Made by a program: the position numbers and the translations under genes. The notes under the pieces were generated by a model. It ran no database searches, had not been told where the DNA came from, and worked only from the letters and a program-made list of their open reading frames with translations. A DNA stretch of 11,619 bases from positions 1 through 11,619 of the forward strand of contig JAUWOH010000066.1 of the NCBI GenBank assembly GCA_030612225.1. Reading direction: 5' to 3'. Positions 7,188 through 11,619 of this stretch are shown one piece after another. The stretch comes from Desulfobacteraceae bacterium (GTDB taxonomy: Bacteria; Desulfobacterota; Desulfobacteria; Desulfobacterales; JAUWMJ01). How positions within the stretch are numbered: position 1 is the stretch's first letter; every line of letters starts with the position of its first letter.

Positions 7188-7223
7188 TTTAATCTCTTGA
7201 CTATCTCTTAACTTTTTATCAAT

Positions 7224-7544
7224 ATGGTCGATAATAATAAAAAGCTAACGCTTCAAGAAGCTCAAAGTAAAATACGTGAGATTGCAAAATGGGGCTCTGT
7301 TATTTGGACAGACCACTTTTTTTATGATAGTATGAATTATAGAAACTATAGTTCTCAAGATATAGATTTTATACTTAAAGAAGGCACGGTGAAGCAGCAT
7401 CCAGAATATGATGAAGATTACTGCAACTGGAAATATAAAGTTGAGGGCAAAACAATTGATGGTGACAGAGCCATTGTGATTACCGTAATTCTAAGTTATC
7501 GAGAGTTGCTGGCTATAACTATAATGCCCAAAAAGGAAATATAA
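7224..7544 (+). CDS. DUF4258-type putative toxin
   Basis: A 106-residue protein of the DUF4258 / MqsR-RelE-like kind. It begins with a helix (LTLQEAQSKIREIAKWG), has H32 in WTDHFFYDSMNYRNYSSQDID, then FILKEGTVKQHPEY, and ends with beta strands (RAIVITVILSYRELLAITIM). In this family the His and the following 'sxxDi...L..G' block are conserved. Proteins of this type are usually found directly before an MqsA/YgiT-like antitoxin gene, as here (three-base gap), and are presumed RNase toxins by analogy with MqsR. There is no clear ribosome binding site before the ATG, and no other in-frame start nearby. Catalytic residues cannot be assigned with certainty. Confidence 0.75.
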   Translation: MVDNNKKLTLQEAQSKIREIAKWGSVIWTDHFFYDSMNYRNYSSQDIDFILKEGTVKQHPEYDEDYCNWKYKVEGKTIDGDRAIVITVILSYRELLAITIMPKKEI

Positions 7545-7547
7545 GTA

Positions 7548-8249
7548 ATGAAAATTAAGTGCCCAAAATGTGGCAATTTCATTCAAAGCAAAATCGAAAC
7601 ATATAAATATAAAGAGTCAGGTTTAGATAACGTTTTTCTGAAAAATATTACTGTATATGAATGTTCTTGCGGAATCTCATTTGCATCAATCTTTCGAGTA
7701 TCGCGGTTGAATGAGTTAATTGCCCAAAAATTACTTGAGAAACCAGCATTACTTGATGGCAAGGAGATTAGATTTTTAAGAAAGAATATGTGTATGCCCT
7801 CTAAAGATTTTGCCAGAAGATTGGGGGTTGAAAAGACTACAATTTCCAAGTGGGAAAATGGCTTACAAAAACATAGAGAAGCGTATGACCGGTCTATTCG
7901 GTTTTTGTATATGATTAATAAAAAAATTGAAGGCAAAGGGAAAAATAACATTTTTCGAATATTACAAAAGAAAAGACTTAAAGAGCAAGATACTGGTTTT
8001 GTAATAACCGCTGAAAAAGAAGGAAACGACTATGTCGTTAATTTTTGGCCAATTATAGGGGGCCTGGGGCCGGAACTTCCTAATGTTTGGATATCTCAAA
8101 AAAAGATATTCTTCTCAATCGCAAGCCGTCAAGAATTTGCATTGGAGCTTTTACAAACAAAAAGCAATCAAATGTTTTCGTCTCAAGAGCTTTTGTCAAC
8201 CGAGACTATCTCAAATGCTATAGTATTGACCCAACGAAGAGGACAGTAA
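7548..8249 (+). CDS. MqsA/YgiT-type zinc-finger and HTH antitoxin with a C-terminal extension
   Basis: A 233-residue protein. Residues 1-45 hold a YgiT-type zinc finger: CPKC (5-8) and CSC (39-41). Residues 73-106 are an Xre-like helix-turn-helix (IRFLRKNMCMPSKDFARRL, then VEKTTISKWENG), the layout of MqsA, which binds its toxin through the zinc finger and its operator through the HTH. Classical MqsA is about 130 residues. Here roughly 100 more follow, predicted as mixed strands and helices (VVNFWPIIGGLG, IFFSIASRQEFALELLQT), with no family I recognise. The gene is three bases after the DUF4258 gene and one base before the next, so the three are one operon. Confidence 0.85.
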   Translation: MKIKCPKCGNFIQSKIETYKYKESGLDNVFLKNITVYECSCGISFASIFRVSRLNELIAQKLLEKPALLDGKEIRFLRKNMCMPSKDFARRLGVEKTTISKWENGLQKHREAYDRSIRFLYMINKKIEGKGKNNIFRILQKKRLKEQDTGFVITAEKEGNDYVVNFWPIIGGLGPELPNVWISQKKIFFSIASRQEFALELLQTKSNQMFSSQELLSTETISNAIVLTQRRGQ

Positions 8250-8250
8250 A

Positions 8251-8661
8251 ATGGCACGAAGAAAGCCCAAATTAGAGTATGTAATTATTTGTGATGATAT
8301 TAGGCAAGAAATCAGCAATAAGATTTCATTTATAGGAATATATGGAAAGGACATATTTGTTTCAAAAATTCCTTTTACTTTTCCAAAACTTTGCTTTGCG
8401 ATTCATTATAAAGACATTAAAGCTGAAGATTCATTTTCAATTGAGCTTATAGACCCTTCCGGTAAGCGGCTTGGCAAGACCATAAATGGGAGTGTGCCGG
8501 GCGAACATAAAGGCAATATTAATTTTCATTTGTTTGCAATATTTTCACCGCTTATAATTAAACAAGAAGGTTCATATAAATTGGCAATAACTATTAATGA
8601 TGACGTTGGGATGAAACGCGAAGTTGAATTTTTTATAAAAAAGCCCGACAAAACGAGTTAG
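8251..8661 (+). CDS. DUF6941-like beta-rich protein, third gene of the MqsA-like operon
   Basis: A 136-residue protein of unknown function. The start of the protein, LEYVIICDDIRQEISNKI followed by FIGIYGKDIFV, is the signature I associate with the DUF6941 family; the name is from memory. The rest looks like a beta sandwich (FSIELIDPSGKRLG, SYKLAITINDDVG, REVEFFI). There is no signal peptide or membrane segment. GAGGA lies in the end of the antitoxin gene and the ATG is one base after that gene's stop, so expression must be linked. Possible roles are accessory or third component of the toxin-antitoxin system, or a cargo gene carried along. Confidence 0.7.
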   Translation: MARRKPKLEYVIICDDIRQEISNKISFIGIYGKDIFVSKIPFTFPKLCFAIHYKDIKAEDSFSIELIDPSGKRLGKTINGSVPGEHKGNINFHLFAIFSPLIIKQEGSYKLAITINDDVGMKREVEFFIKKPDKTS

Positions 8662-8669
8662 AATGAATT

Positions 8670-8743
8670 GAGGAAGTTAGGAAGCACAGGGTGATTGGCT
8701 GAAAATCCCCGTGTCGGCAGTTCGATTCTGTCCTTCGGCACCA
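8670..8743 (+). tRNA. tRNA-Phe(GAA)-like sequence, intact 3' half, degenerate 5' half
   Basis: From 8699 the sequence is a standard tRNA-Phe 3' half: anticodon loop CTGAAAA (GAA at 8701-8703), TCCCC, variable loop GTGTC, T arm GGCAG-TTCGATT-CTGTC, acceptor strand CTTCGGC, A and encoded CCA. The 5' half does not fold: the anticodon stem has two of five pairs at best, and no D arm is seen. GAGGAAG at 8670-8676 can pair with the acceptor strand at five of seven positions. So it is either a decayed tRNA-Phe gene or the 3' fragment left at the end of an island integrated in a tRNA gene. A terminator follows at once. Confidence 0.65.
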
Positions 8744-8749
8744 GTTTTG

Positions 8750-8788
8750 GCAAAAAATGTCTACGGATAAGCTGTAGACATTTTTTGC
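8750..8788 (+). terminator. Strong Rho-independent-type terminator after the tRNA-like sequence
   Basis: A perfect 15-bp stem, GCAAAAAATGTCTAC pairing with GTAGACATTTTTTGC, with a 9-base loop. Because the stem carries A6 on one side and T6 on the other it can work in both directions. It starts seven bases after the CCA, as expected for a tRNA transcription unit. Confidence 0.85.
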
Positions 8789-8832
8789 ATTTTCCCACGG
8801 TTGTATAAAAAAGTAGAATAAATTTCCGGTTT

Positions 8833-8918
8833 TTAACCCTTTCCCATTTTCATAATCGTTGCAATTGGCGCATTACCTGTTTTAAAAGAAGATGAGAATG
8901 TCTTTTTGCGCATGCCAT
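8833..8918 (-). pseudogene. Possible relic of an IS3-type transposase OrfA start
   Basis: On the minus strand AAGGAG sits eight bases before an ATG at 8918, but that frame ends after 22 codons. The neighbouring frame from ATG 8913 reads MRKKTFSSSFKTGNAPIAT... for 26 codons; its KKTFSSSFK resembles the N terminus of IS3-family OrfA. A small indel after the second codon would join the good ribosome site to this frame. Nothing else of the transposase remains. The resemblance is short and could be chance. Confidence 0.25.
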
Positions 8919-9020
8919 TTCTATATCTCCTTTCTTAAAAGGGTGATTTTTTTAAGGTACAGGCAAGAAGCTCAGTATGTTTCTGGGTATCAAGGGAACT
9001 TGGAAAGAGTATGGTACAAT

Positions 9021-9163
9021 TGTCAAAACGTTTAAAAATATCTTAGCCTACAGCAAGCCAATCCGCAACCCGCAGTGAAAAAATTACAAAGGAAAACAAA
9101 TTAAAACTATTTCAAATCAAATAATCAATCAACATATCAAGGAATGTACCCCAAGCTCTCCTA
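9021..9163 (+). repeat. Dispersed ~140-bp repeat, copy 2
   Basis: Almost identical to copy 3 over the core from GTCAAAACGTTTAAAAATAT to ACAAATTAAAACTA, then diverging slightly before ATATCAAGGAATGTACCCC. It lies between the IS3-like relic and the HTH-nucleotidyltransferase pair, in the same orientation as copies 1 and 3. Confidence 0.85.
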
Positions 9164-9198
9164 TTTTCATAAAACCCGAGATTCGTATTTTTTTCTTG

Positions 9199-9223
9199 CT
9201 TTATTCGCTATTCGCGAATAAAG
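9199..9223. promoter_or_regulatory. Perfect inverted repeat upstream of the HTH gene, likely operator
   Basis: CTTTATTCGC, five bases, GCGAATAAAG: a perfect 10-bp inverted repeat ending 48 bases before the start of the HTH gene. The size and position suit the binding site of an autoregulating HTH protein. It lacks a T run on either side, so it is unlikely to be a terminator. Confidence 0.55.
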
Positions 9224-9271
9224 AATATTCTATTTTAACTTTAAAACACTTTTAGTAAATCGAGAATAATC

Positions 9272-9784
9272 ATGATCCTGAAACCACAAGATGTACTTAT
9301 CGTTTTGAAACTGGTTGTCCTTGGAAAACATGGATGGTCTTATAAAACCTTGGCCGGCGAACTGTTCATGAGTTCCTCGGAAGTTCATTCAGGTATTAAA
9401 CGTGCAGCGGCAGCCAATCTTTTAGATCATTATCAGAAGGTTCCGACAAAAAAAGCCATTGAAGAATTCCTTGTCCATGGTGTGAAATACGCTTTTCCTC
9501 CTGACAGGGGCGACCTCACAAGAGGTATACCCACAGGGTATGCTGCTCCTCCACTGGTTAATCACTTTCAAATAGGCAGTGAACTCCCTCCGGTCTGGCC
9601 GGATCCGGAAGGCAATGTGAAAGGGTATGAATTCTCACCCCTATATAAGTCTGTTCCTAAAGCAGCAACTGTTGACCTTAAGCTCTATGAACTGCTGGCG
9701 CTTGTCGATGCCATAAGAGATGGCAGAGCAAGAGAAAGGAATCTCGCGGTCAATGAAATTAGCAAGAGACTATTTTCCAAATGA
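9272..9784 (+). CDS. Winged-HTH-like regulator / putative antitoxin paired with a nucleotidyltransferase
   Basis: A 170-residue protein. Residues 5-52 form a helix-turn-helix of the MarR/winged type (WSYKTLAGELFMSSSEVHSG, then IKRAAAANLL). The middle has a distinctive block, FPPDRGDLTRGIPTGYAAPPL (73-93), then PPVWPDPEGNVKG and FSPLYKSVPKAA, and the end is helical (LYELLALVDAIRDGRARER). I recall this layout in a conserved bacterial family usually annotated only as a regulator. Its stop overlaps the next gene's ATG (ATGA), so the two are coupled. By analogy with AbiEi/AbiEii it may be the antitoxin and repressor, with the palindrome upstream as its site. That role is inferred. Confidence 0.7.
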   Translation: MILKPQDVLIVLKLVVLGKHGWSYKTLAGELFMSSSEVHSGIKRAAAANLLDHYQKVPTKKAIEEFLVHGVKYAFPPDRGDLTRGIPTGYAAPPLVNHFQIGSELPPVWPDPEGNVKGYEFSPLYKSVPKAATVDLKLYELLALVDAIRDGRARERNLAVNEISKRLFSK

Positions 9785-10491
9785 TAGCCGGTAATCATAT
9801 CAACATAAAAATGCTCAGAACAGTTGCGCGCCGTCTTGGCCCATTAAGGGAAAGAGCCGTATTTTTAGGCGGCTGTGCAACTTACCTGCTGATTACCGAT
9901 ACTGCAATACCGGAAATCCGACCTACACTTGATGTGGACGTTATTGTTGAAATAGTATCAAGGCTTGAATATTACAAACTTGAAAAGAAACTTCAGGAAT
10001 TGGGATTTACTCATAGTTCCGGGAATAAAGATCCTATTTGCAGGTGGCAAGTTGAAGGAGTAACAGTAGATATTATGCCGACCGATGAGAAAATTCTGGG
10101 ATTTTCAAACCGATGGTATAAAAGTGCTATAACGCATTCCATTTCAAAATTTCTGGATGATGATTTAAAAATACGAATGGTGACAGCCCCATATTTCATG
10201 GCAACAAAAATTGAAGCCTTCTACGGTCGAGGGGGAGATGATTTCCTCGGAAGTCATGATATGGAGGATATCATAACCGTAATCGATGGCCGCCCGGAAA
10301 TTATCAATGAAATAAAAACATCGCCATCTGATCTTAGCAAATATTTGTTACAAGAATTTCGAAAATTATCAAATAATGAGTTTTTTATTGAATCACTTTC
10401 AGGGCATCTGAGACCTGATAAAGCAAGCCAGGCCAGGATACCCCTGTTAATTGAACGTGTTAAAATGATTGCCACACCCGAAGGATCTTAG
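9781..10491 (+). CDS. Nucleotidyltransferase-fold protein, AbiEii-like putative toxin
   Basis: A 236-residue protein of the nucleotidyltransferase superfamily. The fold start FLGGCATYLL (28-37) supplies the GG motif. TLDVDVIVE (49-57) supplies the metal-binding D51 and D53, and D97 in VTVDIMP is a candidate third acidic residue. ATKIEAFYGRGGDD (141-154) followed by SHDMEDI matches the K...D..D block of AbiEii-like enzymes. By family knowledge such enzymes transfer nucleotides, in known toxin cases to tRNA 3' ends or to protein targets. It is translated by overlap with the HTH gene. The catalytic residues look intact. It might also act as an enzyme with a small-molecule substrate; the pairing favours a toxin-antitoxin role. 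Confidence 0.75.
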   Translation: MIAGNHINIKMLRTVARRLGPLRERAVFLGGCATYLLITDTAIPEIRPTLDVDVIVEIVSRLEYYKLEKKLQELGFTHSSGNKDPICRWQVEGVTVDIMPTDEKILGFSNRWYKSAITHSISKFLDDDLKIRMVTAPYFMATKIEAFYGRGGDDFLGSHDMEDIITVIDGRPEIINEIKTSPSDLSKYLLQEFRKLSNNEFFIESLSGHLRPDKASQARIPLLIERVKMIATPEGS

Positions 10492-10509
10492 GCCGTCCCC
10501 CAAAAGCAT

Positions 10510-10649
10510 TGTCAAAACGTTTAAAAATATCTCAGCCTACAGCAAGCCAATCCGCAACCCGCAGTGAAAAAATTACAAAGGAAAACAAATTAAAACTACT
10601 GTGAAATAAGTAGTCAATATATCAAGGATGTCCCCCAGGTACCTTTTAT
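10510..10649 (+). repeat. Dispersed ~140-bp repeat, copy 3
   Basis: Nearly identical to copy 2 in the core. It is bracketed by GTCCCCCAAAAGC just before (about 10496-10508) and GTCCCCCAGGTACC at its right end, a short direct repeat. It fills most of the gap between two converging genes (10492-10666). Confidence 0.85.
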
Positions 10650-10666
10650 TTAGAAATATCTACGTT

Positions 10667-11530
10667 TTAATTCAGTTTGAAAACTCTTGAGACGAATTCT
10701 TTGGCTTTCTTTTTTGATTGTATTTTAGCCTTCAAGTTCTGGCCGATCATTACACCGGATGTTTCACAACGGCAGGTTTTTGAACCTTCTCCATAATCTT
10801 CCGATAGACCTGATGTTGTTTCAATAACTTCTCCGTCGGTCTTAAAGAGAAATCTACAGTCTTTGTAACTATGACCTTTTTTTAATCGATGTACATCATA
10901 ATGGGCATCAAATCCATGATAAGCACCAGGGTAAATTACAACTTCAGCATCATATCCATTATCATTCAGTTTCTTTACAAAAGGAATCCAAGGTGCTGCC
11001 GGACACCAATCATCTTTTTCACCAATTAATGAAAGCAGCGGAGCGCCTGTGAACTCGAATTTCTCGAAATCTGAACAAATCCCATAAAGGGAAACATGTA
11101 GCGCAAACTGAAATCCATTACCAATAGCATCTTTTATGGGTTTCCATGAAGAGTTTAATGCAACCATGCCGCCCTTTGATGCTCCAATAACACCAATTCT
11201 GGATGCATCGATTCGGGGATGTTTTGATAAAAGTTCAAGAGCTTTATAAACATCCACTACCATATCGGCACTTGTTACTGATTGCTGCTTGGAATCCAGA
11301 AACATACCAAAATTGGATTTATCTAATTTTGTATATTGAGGACCTGTATAATGCTGCAAGTCCGGATCCAGGATGTAGCCTTTGTCAGATTTAAGCCAAT
11401 CGGAATTATATTCAAAAGAGAAAATTTCTTTGCCTCTAACATGTGAAACAGCGAGAATTCCCATACATTCCGGATTTTTCATTCCTGCCCAATGAGCATA
11501 AACTATAATCCTTTTTTGCTCTTTGCTCAT
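10667..11530 (-). CDS. Chimera: HipA N-terminal fragment joined to a dienelactone hydrolase core
   Basis: A 287-residue open frame made of two unrelated parts. Residues 1-80 match the N-terminal subdomain of HipA-type kinases (IVYAHWAG, MGILAVSHVRGKEIFSFEY, LDPDLQHYTGPQ, FGMFLDS). The kinase body that should follow is absent. From about residue 81 (near 11290) the protein is an alpha/beta hydrolase of the dienelactone hydrolase family that lacks its own first strands: TSADMVVDVYKAL, nucleophile S118 in IGASKGG, acid D173 or D174 in GEKDDW, and H205 in GAYHGFDA. The ATG follows AAGGA, one base after the HipB-like stop. The join keeps the frame and the whole gene is open. The hydrolase probably cannot fold normally without its N-terminal strands, so it may be a dead fusion. 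Confidence 0.8.
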   Translation of the reverse strand: MSKEQKRIIVYAHWAGMKNPECMGILAVSHVRGKEIFSFEYNSDWLKSDKGYILDPDLQHYTGPQYTKLDKSNFGMFLDSKQQSVTSADMVVDVYKALELLSKHPRIDASRIGVIGASKGGMVALNSSWKPIKDAIGNGFQFALHVSLYGICSDFEKFEFTGAPLLSLIGEKDDWCPAAPWIPFVKKLNDNGYDAEVVIYPGAYHGFDAHYDVHRLKKGHSYKDCRFLFKTDGEVIETTSGLSEDYGEGSKTCRCETSGVMIGQNLKAKIQSKKKAKEFVSRVFKLN

Positions 11531-11531
11531 T

Positions 11532-11619
11532 TTATTTCCTTTTTGGAGCCCGTCTTTTTGTCAGCAATTCAGCATCCTGAAGCTTTCTGCCAAGTTCATC
11601 GTCGGCTGCAACCAGGAGA
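11532..11619 (-). CDS. C-terminal end of a HipB-like antitoxin (partial)
   Basis: The last 28 codons of a gene that enters from the right edge, reading ...AADDELGRKLQDAELLTKRR and ending in a basic tail. This resembles the C terminus of the Xre-type antitoxins found before HipA genes, and it sits exactly where HipB belongs: its stop is one base before the HipA-like ATG. The DNA-binding part is outside the window. Confidence 0.55.
   Translation of the reverse strand, partial: LLVAADDELGRKLQDAELLTKRRAPKRK

Larger units (their letters stand above)
6999..7223. other. Intergenic stretch before the MqsA-like operon
   Basis: No full gene. A frame ending at about 7087 gives a Pro/Tyr-rich peptide (GTYPGKPSAPPPYNYARR...) that could be the tail of a lost gene, but it merges into the repeat upstream and I cannot identify it. 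The second half holds the candidate promoter and operator listed separately. Confidence 0.3.

Noticed and set aside
7197..7225. Promoter using TTGACT just before the DUF4258 gene
   Set aside because: At 16-18 base spacing the -10 position falls on poor sequence overlapping the ATG.

Overview
The window is AT-rich bacterial DNA that looks like an accessory region: short, mostly unrelated genes on both strands, several toxin-antitoxin type pairs, broken and chimeric genes, and a short repeat present in three near-full copies plus a fragment. Protein resemblances, a Phe-tRNA-like sequence with encoded CCA and an IS3-like relic suggest a Gram-negative bacterium. A member of the Desulfobacterota is my best guess, but that is inference, not something the sequence proves.

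Layout. Positions 1-178 hold no clear gene. 179-1273 (+) encodes a secreted family 5 glycoside hydrolase whose start codon is missing or frameshifted. 1306-1903 (-) is a Phd/VapC antitoxin-toxin operon with a visible promoter and paired operator-like boxes. 2327-3216 (+) is a DnaB-type helicase core joined to a Tat-like signal and broken by a CT-tract frameshift. 3399-4749 (+) has two unrecognised genes separated by a 218-bp unit with 29-bp inverted ends. 4943-6818 (+) is the RNA ligase RtcB / release-factor homologue PrfH pair, a known ribosome rescue and repair module, possibly preceded by a translationally coupled 39-codon ORF. 7224-8661 (+) is a tight three-gene operon: DUF4258-type toxin, MqsA/YgiT-type antitoxin and a beta-rich conserved protein (DUF6941-like). 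At 8670-8743 lies a tRNA-Phe-like sequence with an intact 3' half and a degenerate 5' half, followed by a strong terminator, then an IS3-like relic and a repeat copy. 9272-10491 (+) is a helix-turn-helix / nucleotidyltransferase pair with a four-base overlap. 10667-11619 (-) is the end of a HipB-like gene followed by a chimera in which the first ~80 residues of HipA are joined in frame to a dienelactone hydrolase core.

How the genes fit together. Four modules (PIN toxin pair, RtcB-PrfH, MqsA-like operon, HTH-nucleotidyltransferase pair) plus the remains of a hipBA operon all act, by family knowledge, on RNA, translation or growth arrest. This is the make-up of a defence or stress island. The tRNA-like sequence may mark an island boundary. 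The strongest leads are the two in-frame chimeric genes, the HTH-nucleotidyltransferase pair, the third gene of the MqsA-like operon and the dispersed ~140-bp repeat.
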